Shown: positions 1-5,046 of the stretch, in pieces
Layout of the letters: every line of letters starts with the position of its first letter
Numbering within the stretch: position 1 is the stretch's first letter
DNA from: Treponema sp.
GTDB lineage: Bacteria > Spirochaetota > Spirochaetia > Treponematales > Breznakiellaceae
DNA length: 5,818 bases
Direction: 5' to 3'
Assembly: GCA_031254795.1 (NCBI GenBank)
Contig: JAIRTS010000021.1
Location: forward strand, 1-5,818
Position numbers and translations under genes: made by a program
Notes under the pieces: generated by a model
What the model saw: the letters and a program-made list of their open reading frames with translations, nothing else
What the model was told of the DNA's origin: nothing
Databases searched by the model: none

Positions 1-106
1 CGCCGCTTGCCGGCTGCGCCGTTCCCGATGGCGTCACGCTTCCAGACGCGCCTTTAATAAACCCGCTCCCGTACTTTAGCGTCGGAATACGGCTTAAATG
101 TAAAAC
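1..106. other. Left flank, no recognisable gene
   Basis: No feature could be supported here. Plus-strand frames 1 and 2 close at TAA 55-57 and at a TAG near 77. Frame 3 stays open to TGA 162-164 but runs straight through a strong hairpin and resembles no family I know. It could be the tail of an upstream gene or plain intergenic sequence. Confidence 0.3.
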
Positions 107-142
107 CGCCGGACGACCGTCCGGGAAGACGGCCGTCCGGCG
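107..142. other. Strong GC-rich stem-loop
   Basis: The arms 107-121 and 128-142 pair over 15 bp with a single A.C mismatch (116/133) and a 6-base loop. No T-run follows on the plus strand. On the minus strand the stem is followed by a short GGTTTTA. It may be an imperfect terminator for something left of the window, or a dispersed palindrome. The pairing is seen directly; the role is inferred. Confidence 0.5.
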
Positions 143-144
143 CG

Positions 145-162
145 AGAGGCGGACGTGCCTCT
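145..162. other. Short stem-loop next to the larger one
   Basis: AGAGGC (145-150) pairs with GCCTCT (157-162) around the loop GGACGT. It lies 2 bp after the larger stem-loop and 10 bp before the aminotransferase promoter. The two hairpins together may separate upstream transcription from the operon. Confidence 0.35.
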
Positions 163-171
163 GATGTATGG

Positions 172-201
172 TTGACTAATTTGTTTTATATGCTATATGA
201 T
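172..201 (+). promoter_or_regulatory. Putative sigma70-type promoter of the aminotransferase operon
   Basis: The -35 box TTGACT (172-177) matches consensus at 5 of 6 positions. The -10 box TATGAT (196-201) lies 18 bp downstream, also 5 of 6. An alternative -10, TATATG at 194-199 preceded by TGC, gives an extended -10 with a 16-bp spacer. Transcription would start near 208, leaving a leader of about 80 nt that contains the palindrome GAAGGCCTTC (238-247). Confidence 0.6.
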
Positions 202-287
202 ATGGCGATTCCAAAATGAGAGATTTAAGGTTTGTTTGAAGGCCTTCCTCAAGGGTTATTTAAAAAGGCTTTTCAGAGGAGAACAAT

Positions 288-1583
288 ATGCACATTCTTG
301 CGCAGGAACTCAACGGCGTACTGGAAGGTACGGTCGCTTTGCGGCTGCTGTCCACACTGGGGCGCCGCATTTACTTTCCTAAGGGTATCATCGCCCAGTC
401 TGCGGAGGCGAAAGCATCCGCCCATAAAGCGAATGGTACGATTGGCATGGCGTACAGCAAGGGAAACCCGTTGCTCATGTCCGCCATTGCGGAGGCTATG
501 CCGGTTTTCAAACCAGAGGAAATCGTGGCGTACGCGCCGACAGCAGGCGTGGAAAAGGCGCGCCAGGCGTGGAAGGACATGCTCATTCAGAAAAATCCTT
601 CCATAAACCCGGAGCATATATCGCTGCCGGTGGTTGTGCCGGGCATCACTGCGGGCATTTCCTATATGTCCGATCTTTTCCTCAACGAGGGGGATGTCAT
701 CATAGCAAGCGATCCGTGCTGGGACAATTACGAACTCATATTTCAGGAGCGAAGCGGCTCGGTTATAAAAGAAATCTCCTTTTTCAACGGCGGACACGGA
801 CTCGCTATGGAGTCAATAGAGCGAGGCGTACGGGAAGCGGCGAAAACCGGAACGGTGCGCGTCATCCTCAACTTCCCGAACAATCCGTCAGGTTATTCTC
901 CCACTATGGACGAGGCGGAAAAGCTATTCAGTCTGTTCGCGGATGTCGCGGAACAGGGGGCGGATGTGCTTGTGTTCTGCGACGACGCCTATTTTGGGCT
1001 TTTCTACGAGGATCACATCATTCAGGAATCCATTTTTTGCAGGCTCACCAACCTCCATGAGCGGATTTTAGCCGTGAAGATTGATGGTTCCACCAAAGAA
1101 GACTATGCGTGGGGTTTGCGCATGGGCTTTGTCACTTTCGGCGGCAAGGGTCTGGATGCGCGCCATTATGACGCGCTGGTGAAGAAGCTCATGGGGTGCA
1201 TCCGCTCTTCGGCTTCCTGCGCCAATACGCCCGCGCAGTACCTCATGTTGAAAACCATGACCGATCCCAGAACCAGCGTTGAAAAAGACCGGTGTTTTGA
1301 GATGTTGCGAAGACGCTATCGTATGATAAAACGCTTCATAGCGGACCATCCCGGCCACAAGTCGTTGCAGCCGTTGCCCTTCAATTCGGGGTATTTTATG
1401 AGTTTCAGATGCGTCGGACTTGACGCCGAAACGTTGCGCCGGACATTGCTCGCAAAACACGGCATTGGTACGATTGCGTTGGGCGGCGCGTACCTCCGCG
1501 TGGCGTTTTCCAGCATTGAAGAAGAAGATATACCGGCGGTGTATCAGGCTGTTTACGATACGGCGAAAGAATTGACGGAGTGA
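288..1583 (+). CDS. Class I/II PLP-dependent aminotransferase
   Basis: A 431-residue fold-type I PLP enzyme, predicted cytoplasmic, that would transfer an amino group between an amino acid and a 2-oxo acid. Visible landmarks are NFPNNPSG (195-202, cofactor Asn199), CDDAY (231-235, Asp232 for the pyridine nitrogen and Tyr235), the Schiff-base lysine in DGSTKEDYAWGLRMG (Lys270, with the phosphate-side Arg278), and YLRVAF near the C-terminus (Arg404, the likely substrate-carboxylate arginine). All key residues are present, so it should be active. It is slightly longer than typical AspAT-family members of about 400 residues. The ATG is supported by AGAGGAGAA ending 4 nt upstream and by a promoter at 172-201. 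It appears to be the first gene of an operon with the exported helical-repeat gene that overlaps or abuts its stop. Substrate cannot be told from sequence; aspartate, alanine and aromatic substrates are all possible. Confidence 0.93.
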   Translation: MHILAQELNGVLEGTVALRLLSTLGRRIYFPKGIIAQSAEAKASAHKANGTIGMAYSKGNPLLMSAIAEAMPVFKPEEIVAYAPTAGVEKARQAWKDMLIQKNPSINPEHISLPVVVPGITAGISYMSDLFLNEGDVIIASDPCWDNYELIFQERSGSVIKEISFFNGGHGLAMESIERGVREAAKTGTVRVILNFPNNPSGYSPTMDEAEKLFSLFADVAEQGADVLVFCDDAYFGLFYEDHIIQESIFCRLTNLHERILAVKIDGSTKEDYAWGLRMGFVTFGGKGLDARHYDALVKKLMGCIRSSASCANTPAQYLMLKTMTDPRTSVEKDRCFEMLRRRYRMIKRFIADHPGHKSLQPLPFNSGYFMSFRCVGLDAETLRRTLLAKHGIGTIALGGAYLRVAFSSIEEEDIPAVYQAVYDTAKELTE

Positions 1584-1588
1584 TCCGC

Positions 1589-2362
1589 GTGGCGGCTGTT
1601 CGCGAATTTTCTTTGATTTTTTTTAAAGCGGCGCGCCGTCCGTCTCCCTGTATCGTGGTTGTGAAAACACTCGTTTTTATGTTCGCTTTTTTTCTGAGCG
1701 TTCAAAACATTCAAACGGCGGCGGCCCAGCAAACCGGAATGGACCGGGATGTTCAGACCGAGCAATCCTATTCCCCGGATATGGCGAATCTTATTCTTAT
1801 TACGGAACAGAGCAGATCGTCCGAGTTGGCGCTAAAAAACAACGCGCTTGCGCTTATAGCCAGACTGCTTGCGCAAGACAAAAAAAATCCTGAAATACTG
1901 GACGCCCTGGAATTTCTGGCTCTTGAAGGCGTCGTCAACAAGAAGCGCGTAAACGGCAGAATCACCAACAACTACCCGAACATACGGGCGAAAGCCGCAA
2001 CCTGTTTGGGTGATTACGGCGGGGAAGACGCCAAGAAAATCCTTGTGCGGATGCTTAAAGCCGAAGCCGATGTTATGGTGTTGGTACCGGCGCTGTACGC
2101 CCTTTCAAAAATCGGCGTGACTGCGGAAGATGAAATCACGCTTAACGACATGATGCGCCGGCTTGACGCTCCCCGCCCCGACAACCTCTTGGCAATAGCG
2201 TACTTGGACGCGCTCGAAAAATACAGCGAAGAACAGAGCGGCGTGATAAACCTCGCCACCCGCCATTCCATCTCCAACATCTCGCGGGGAGCGTATACAA
2301 AACTGGTGCAAAAGAAGGCGAGCCTGTTGCTGGAAAAACTCAATTCGTATAGAGGGCGGTAA
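1589..2362 (+). CDS. Exported HEAT-like repeat protein
   Basis: About 257 residues. A basic N-terminus is followed by a hydrophobic stretch (KTLVFMFAFFLSVQ) and an AAA-QQ signal peptidase I-type site, so export to the periplasm is predicted. The mature part of roughly 210 residues is nearly all helical. It carries repeating units such as NNALALIARLLAQ, IRAKAATCLGDYGG and LVPALYALSKIG that fit HEAT or armadillo-like repeats, which usually act as protein-binding scaffolds; no catalytic motif is seen. Start choice is open. GTG 1589 has GGAG (1577-1580) at 8 nt; GTG 1580 overlaps the aminotransferase stop as GTGA but has no spacing for a Shine-Dalgarno; GTG 1661 would give a more normal 22-residue signal peptide but lacks a visible Shine-Dalgarno. 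Close coupling indicates co-transcription with the aminotransferase. No gene name recognised. Confidence 0.8.
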   Translation: MAAVREFSLIFFKAARRPSPCIVVVKTLVFMFAFFLSVQNIQTAAAQQTGMDRDVQTEQSYSPDMANLILITEQSRSSELALKNNALALIARLLAQDKKNPEILDALEFLALEGVVNKKRVNGRITNNYPNIRAKAATCLGDYGGEDAKKILVRMLKAEADVMVLVPALYALSKIGVTAEDEITLNDMMRRLDAPRPDNLLAIAYLDALEKYSEEQSGVINLATRHSISNISRGAYTKLVQKKASLLLEKLNSYRGR

Positions 2363-2363
2363 T

Positions 2364-2406
2364 CCCGCGTTCTTACGGAAGCGGGGGGATACGTGAGAAA
2401 TCACGT
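2364..2406. terminator. Possible hairpins between convergent genes
   Basis: The 62-bp gap between the convergent helical-repeat and cyclase genes contains CCCGC (2364-2368) pairing with GCGGG (2381-2385) plus a weak inner TTC/GGA, then ACGTGA-GAAA-TCACGT (2391-2406), a 6-bp stem with a GAAA tetraloop. Neither is followed by a T-run, so intrinsic termination is uncertain. Position is the main argument. Confidence 0.3.
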
Positions 2407-2424
2407 TGCGCGGTCGCTGCGCGG

Positions 2425-4257
2425 CTATGAACAGACGCGATTTCTGCCGCGACGCTTCGCCTCGTACAGGCGCTGATCAGCGGCGATTACAATAGCTTCC
2501 GCTTCCTTCTGCAAACTCGGGATCATGCAGGCCACGCCGATGCTGATCGTTATGGAGGTTGTCTCTTTCCCGTCTGCGCGGGGAACGCAGGTCTTTTCCA
2601 CCTCGCGCCGGATGCGTTCGGCGAACTCCACTGCGCCAGAGCGTTTGGTGTTCGGCAATAACAGTCCGAATTCCTCGCCGCCCATTCTCACCGCAAGATC
2701 AGCCGGACGCTTTGCGGCTCTCGCAATAACGCCTGCCACCGCCTTGAGCATCTGATCGCCTTGCGGATGCCCGTAGGTGTCATTATAGCGTTTAAACATA
2801 TCCAAATCCATCATCAGAAACGAGAGCGGCGACCGTTCTCTTGTCGCGCGTTTCCATTCATCTTTCAGATATTGATCGAAATTCCGTCTGTTCGCAAGAC
2901 CGGTCAATGGATCAGTGAGACCGTACATCATCGTCGCCGTAATATTGACAAGAAGAAGAAATTTCCCCCGGAAATTCGAATCTATGTCATTGGCCATAAC
3001 TTTGAAAAACTGGCGCTTGTCGCCTATTTTCGCTTTATGAACGGTTTCGAAATACCCGCTCTGTTGAATCGCTTCGCTAATTATGGCTTTCATATCTTCA
3101 TTATTGAATAAATTGAGAATCGGCTGCCCCTCACAGGCTTTCGCGCTATAGCAGTCCGCCATCTCACGCATCGCGTTGCCCATATAGATCACACGGCTCT
3201 TTTCGTCAATCATGGCGATTAGATTGGGAGTAATCGAAAGAAGTGTATCCATGCTTCCGGCAAGAATGATCATCGGATTGATGAGCCTGACGATATACGC
3301 GGTGAAGATGACAAACACTAAAAAGACAACTCCCAGCATCACGGCGAATACTATGGCCACCGCGTTGCCTAAAATCAGAGAAAAGGTGATGGGTCTAACC
3401 ACAACCATATGCCAGTTCAGCGAAGCTACAGGTATGACCATGTAGAGACTGTCCTTGTCAATGAAAGAAAATGACGAATCCGGCGCGAGACGTTGGATTT
3501 CGGACACTATTTTTTCGCCGGCTTCCGCAAAACAATCGGACAGCAGTGTCTTTTCAGCCGCGCCGGTTATGAGAGTGGAATCGCGGGCAGCGGTTATTTC
3601 ACCGCTGCTGTTGAACAGGTACATCTCCGCGTCTGGCGGAGGGGGGTAATCAGCGTCATACAGAAAAGAGAGAAATGCGATCAGGGGCATCCGGTTGCTC
3701 ACGACACCGATTCCCTTGGTGTCCTCATATCCATGTTCCCGCACTGGCGCGTTGATATACAAATACCAGTCCTTCACCGCAAGGGAGTTATAGGATACGT
3801 TCAGGTTGAAAGATTCTTTTTGGTCGCGGACAGCCGGATACCACTGATGATAGACGTTGTCAGGATCATAGGTCTCAAGATGGACGTCGCCTTCATGGTA
3901 CCGTCTGTCCGCGTCGCTTGTCCACGAAACGATACCGCTGGAGAAAGCCTTTCCGTATGCAAGGATCTCCTGAACGGCGAGTGGCCGTATCACAGGATCG
4001 TCAGGATTGAGAAAGAAAAGGCGAACAAGGGGAGACTCCGCAAGCCTCACGGTCAGTTCAATTTCCCTGTTGAGCCGCGATTCCAGTTGCGACCGTTTGT
4101 TTTCGGCAAACTGCGTCAATGCATCCGTCGAATGTATGATGATAAAATTTCGCATTACTTGAAAAAAAACAATCCCGCCGCTTATCAAAATGAGAAAAAA
4201 GAAACCCGCCGAAAAGACAACTACTTTATGTTTAATCGCGCTGTTAAAGCGGTACAT
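2425..4257 (-). CDS. Membrane sensor diguanylate cyclase (Cache-like, PAS, GGDEF)
   Basis: A 610-residue inner-membrane enzyme predicted to make c-di-GMP from two GTP. Numbered from ATG 4257: TM1 at about 12-34, an extracytoplasmic sensor of about 250 residues that looks like a Cache domain (contains DWYLYINAPVR), TM2 at about 294-322, a PAS-like domain at about 337-442, then a GGDEF domain opening with DPLTGLANRR (449-458). Catalytic signature GGEEF is at 526-530; metal Asp484 and guanine-side Asn492 and Asp501 are in place. The inhibitory I-site RPAD (Arg517, Asp520) keeps the PleD spacing, so product inhibition is expected. No clear HAMP domain links TM2 to PAS. An upstream TTG at 4266 would add three residues but abuts AAAGGG (4267-4272), whereas ATG 4257 sits 9 nt from it. 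Expression probably starts at 4483-4511, through an unusual leader ORF. The ligand is unknown. Confidence 0.93.
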   Translation of the reverse strand: MYRFNSAIKHKVVVFSAGFFFLILISGGIVFFQVMRNFIIIHSTDALTQFAENKRSQLESRLNREIELTVRLAESPLVRLFFLNPDDPVIRPLAVQEILAYGKAFSSGIVSWTSDADRRYHEGDVHLETYDPDNVYHQWYPAVRDQKESFNLNVSYNSLAVKDWYLYINAPVREHGYEDTKGIGVVSNRMPLIAFLSFLYDADYPPPPDAEMYLFNSSGEITAARDSTLITGAAEKTLLSDCFAEAGEKIVSEIQRLAPDSSFSFIDKDSLYMVIPVASLNWHMVVVRPITFSLILGNAVAIVFAVMLGVVFLVFVIFTAYIVRLINPMIILAGSMDTLLSITPNLIAMIDEKSRVIYMGNAMREMADCYSAKACEGQPILNLFNNEDMKAIISEAIQQSGYFETVHKAKIGDKRQFFKVMANDIDSNFRGKFLLLVNITATMMYGLTDPLTGLANRRNFDQYLKDEWKRATRERSPLSFLMMDLDMFKRYNDTYGHPQGDQMLKAVAGVIARAAKRPADLAVRMGGEEFGLLLPNTKRSGAVEFAERIRREVEKTCVPRADGKETTSITISIGVACMIPSLQKEAEAIVIAADQRLYEAKRRGRNRVCS

Positions 4258-4266
4258 CACCAGCAA

Positions 4267-4272
4267 CCCTTT
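4267..4272 (-). promoter_or_regulatory. Shine-Dalgarno that sets the cyclase start
   Basis: AAAGGG on the minus strand lies 9 nt before ATG 4257, 6 nt before GTG 4260 and 0 nt before TTG 4266. This favours ATG (or GTG) over the longer TTG start. The alternative-phase leader ORF would end at TAG 4273-4275, immediately before this site. Confidence 0.55.
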
Positions 4273-4293
4273 CTATTTTGCGCATAATTTTTT

Positions 4294-4324
4294 CGCATTA
4301 AACAGCTTGCGCTTTTTTAATGCG
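4294..4324 (-). promoter_or_regulatory. Hairpin in the leader of the diguanylate cyclase
   Basis: On the minus strand CGCATTAAA (4324-4316) pairs perfectly with TTTAATGCG (4302-4294). Inside, AGC-GCAA-GCT forms a small stem capped by a GNRA tetraloop. It ends about 22 nt before the cyclase Shine-Dalgarno. The TAA of the leader ORF in its present phase (4298-4300) lies in the 3' arm, so a terminating ribosome would affect folding. It does not match the conserved parts of c-di-GMP riboswitches that I can recall. Confidence 0.45.
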
Positions 4325-4456
4325 GCGCAGTGAGGGCAGACTTTTTTTCTCCTGGAAAGACATTTTGAGATTATACGTTTCCACGCGGGGGGGGGGGGGG
4401 GTATGCTCCGTAGTGGGCGTCCGCCACAACGCGTATCGTTTTGCCATATAAAACAT
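4298..4456 (-). CDS. Candidate leader ORF with poly-C (proline) tract
   Basis: A 52-residue ORF that I do not recognise. It begins MFYMAKRYALW, has four prolines encoded by part of the 15-C run (4387-4401 on the plus strand), and ends IKKAQAV before TAA 4298-4300. Support comes from position: AAGGAG (4461-4466) lies 4 nt before the ATG, and a strong promoter at 4483-4511 would start transcription near 4476. One C fewer would switch to a 60-residue product with a basic, Cys-containing tail (KVCPHC) ending at TAG 4273-4275, 15 nt before the cyclase ATG. One C more would stop it at about 27 residues (TAA near 4371). Another overlapping frame reads YGKTIRVVADAHYGAY, faintly transposase-like, but has no start codon. 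The ORF may be a leader peptide, a decayed repeat, or chance. Confidence 0.3.
   Translation of the reverse strand: MFYMAKRYALWRTPTTEHTPPPPRVETYNLKMSFQEKKSLPSLRRIKKAQAV
4387..4401. repeat. Homopolymer tract of 15 G
   Basis: Fifteen consecutive G on the plus strand, C on the strand that encodes the cyclase. Such tracts slip during replication and are classic contingency-locus switches; poly-G tracts near tpr promoters in Treponema pallidum are a known example. Here the tract lies inside a small ORF, between the predicted promoter and the cyclase start about 130 bp away. Its length may be heterogeneous or a sequencing approximation. Confidence 0.9.
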
Positions 4457-4482
4457 AGAGCTCCTTTTTGTTTAACAGTAAT

Positions 4483-4511
4483 AATATAGCGCTAATTTTA
4501 ATTTTTGTCTA
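4483..4511 (-). promoter_or_regulatory. Promoter for the leader ORF and diguanylate cyclase
   Basis: On the minus strand, -35 TAGACA (4511-4506) and -10 TATATT (4488-4483) each match consensus at 5 of 6 positions, with an ideal 17-bp spacer in AT-rich DNA. Transcription would begin near 4476, only about 10 nt before AAGGAG. The -35 begins 2 bp from the edge of the first REP-like palindrome. Confidence 0.6.
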
Positions 4512-4513
4512 TA

Positions 4514-4589
4514 GAGGCTGTTCCAAAACGCGAACTACGTTGCGAACTACGTTGCGAACTACGTTCGGGTTAGGTTTGGGAATGGCTTC
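4514..4589. repeat. REP-like palindrome, copy 1 (expanded loop)
   Basis: The left arm GAGGCTGTTCCAAAAC (4514-4529) can pair with GTTTGGGAATGGCTTC (4574-4589). There is one mismatch (A/G), and three pairs are G.U wobbles, so the right arm has diverged while largely keeping RNA pairing. The loop is enlarged by a 3 x 12-bp tandem repeat, and CGAAC (4531-4535) pairs with GTTCG (4563-4567) inside it. Confidence 0.6.
4530..4565. repeat. Tandem repeat, 3 x 12 bp
   Basis: Three perfect copies of GCGAACTACGTT, at 4530-4541, 4542-4553 and 4554-4565. Each unit contains the inverted triplets AAC-TAC-GTT. The array occupies the loop of the first REP-like palindrome. Confidence 0.95.
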
Positions 4590-4639
4590 CAAAGAGATGT
4601 CCTAAAGTCCATTTTTTATTCGCAGGCGGGTACAATACC

Positions 4640-4655
4640 CCGCCCTTTAGGGCGG
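4640..4655. repeat. Palindrome CCGCCC-TTTA-GGGCGG
   Basis: A perfect 6-bp stem with a TTTA loop, preceded by TACAATACC. The same core occurs in a longer palindrome at 4725-4759, and AGCGG-CAT-CCGCT (4663-4675) forms another small stem between them. Paired subterminal palindromes of this style occur at ends of IS200/IS605-type elements; no transposase is present. Confidence 0.6.
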
Positions 4656-4724
4656 TTTCAATAGCGGCATCCGCTTTCGGTTCAAGGGTATTGGATCCCG
4701 CATACAATCCATACCTATCAGAAC

Positions 4725-4759
4725 CAACATACCCCGTCCCTTTAGGGCGGGGTATGTTG
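4725..4759. repeat. Long palindrome with the same CCC-TTTA-GGG core
   Basis: The arms 4725-4740 (CAACATACCCCGTCCC) and 4745-4759 (GGGCGGGGTATGTTG) pair over 15 bp with one bulged T at 4737 and a TTTA loop. It shares its core and the flanking ATACCCCG with the palindrome at 4640-4655, 85 bp away. It is likely a copy of a palindromic repeat or one end of a small non-autonomous element. Confidence 0.65.
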
Positions 4760-4775
4760 ATTGAATCTAAGGTCG

Positions 4776-4822
4776 CTTTCCCGAAAACTGGCGCCTCATA
4801 AGGCGCGTTTTGGAAAAGGCTC
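4776..4822. repeat. REP-like palindrome, copy 2
   Basis: CTTTCCCGAAAAC (4776-4788) folds back on GTTTTGGAAAAG (4807-4818) around an inner stem GCGCCT-CATA-AGGCGC (4791-4806). G4783 is bulged and one pair is G.U in minus-strand RNA. GCGTTTTGGAAAAGGCTC (4805-4822) differs at two positions from the reverse complement of the 18 bp at 4974-4991, so this is a diverged copy in inverted orientation. Confidence 0.6.
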
Positions 4823-4973
4823 GAAAACCATCTGTTTTATATGCAAGTGATATGCGCTTATTTGAGTTAGATGCCACGCACACCCAACGTATTGCGCGTC
4901 CCTTTTGCAAAGCCGCGCGACATTGGCTTTTGCGCCGGTACCGCGCCTACCGCTCGCGCGCGCTTTTATAACT
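4823..4973. other. Spacer between REP-like copies 2 and 3
   Basis: No gene can be supported. The longest point of interest besides the motif at 4833-4854 is an 18-codon minus-strand ORF (4923-4867) without a Shine-Dalgarno. The stretch 4937-4966 is rich in alternating GC (CGCGCGCG). Confidence 0.4.
4833..4854 (+). repeat. Motif shared with the aminotransferase promoter region
   Basis: TGTTTTATATGC followed after 3 bases by TGATATG. At 182-204 the same 12-mer is followed after 4 bases by the same 7-mer, overlapping the spacer and -10 of the aminotransferase promoter. A partial copy, TGTTTTATATGG, lies on the minus strand at 4455-4444. It could be a dispersed repeat remnant or a promoter-like site. 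Confidence 0.45.
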
Positions 4974-5021
4974 GAGGCTGTTCCAAAACGCGCCCCAAGG
5001 CGTCAGTTTTGGAACAGCCTC
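4974..5021. repeat. REP-like palindrome, copy 3 (perfect arms), possible ssrA terminator
   Basis: GAGGCTGTTCCAAAAC (4974-4989) and GTTTTGGAACAGCCTC (5006-5021) are perfect 16-bp inverted arms, with an inner GCGCC-CCAA-GGCGT stem (4990-5003). It lies 25 bp past the 3' end of ssrA on the minus strand, so it may end or protect that transcript. No U-run follows, so it is not a classic intrinsic terminator. Confidence 0.7.
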
Positions 5022-5046
5022 GCTAACAAAACAGGTGGACATAAAA

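Noticed and set aside
3..164. Open plus-strand frame at the left edge, possible tail of an upstream gene
   Set aside because: It runs through both strong hairpins, the last third is Arg/Lys/Thr-rich low-information sequence, and nothing matches a known family.
273..797. 174-codon minus-strand ORF over the aminotransferase
   Set aside because: It lies opposite a well-supported aminotransferase, has no recognisable motif, and has His/Arg-rich antisense-like composition.
3493..4287. 264-codon plus-strand ORF opposite the diguanylate cyclase
   Set aside because: It is antisense to a gene with clear Cache, PAS and GGDEF signatures, and its translation has no recognisable domain. It is a shadow ORF.
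4257..4476. c-di-GMP riboswitch in front of the cyclase
   Set aside because: Looked for because of the gene's function. The leader lacks the conserved GEMM elements I can recall and is interrupted by a homopolymer, so the hairpin is reported without that label.
4371..4505. Minus-strand frame reading YGKTIRVVADAHYGAY, reminiscent of a DDE transposase segment
   Set aside because: Only about 40 residues with no start codon, and the similarity is from memory and faint. It is kept as a comment in the leader ORF entry.
4867..4923. 18-codon minus-strand ORF starting ATG 4923
   Set aside because: No Shine-Dalgarno, very short, and embedded in a repeat-rich spacer.
4514..5021. CRISPR array
   Set aside because: The repeats are palindromes with unequal spacing and diverged sequence, and the 12-mers are directly tandem without spacers. 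No cas genes are present.
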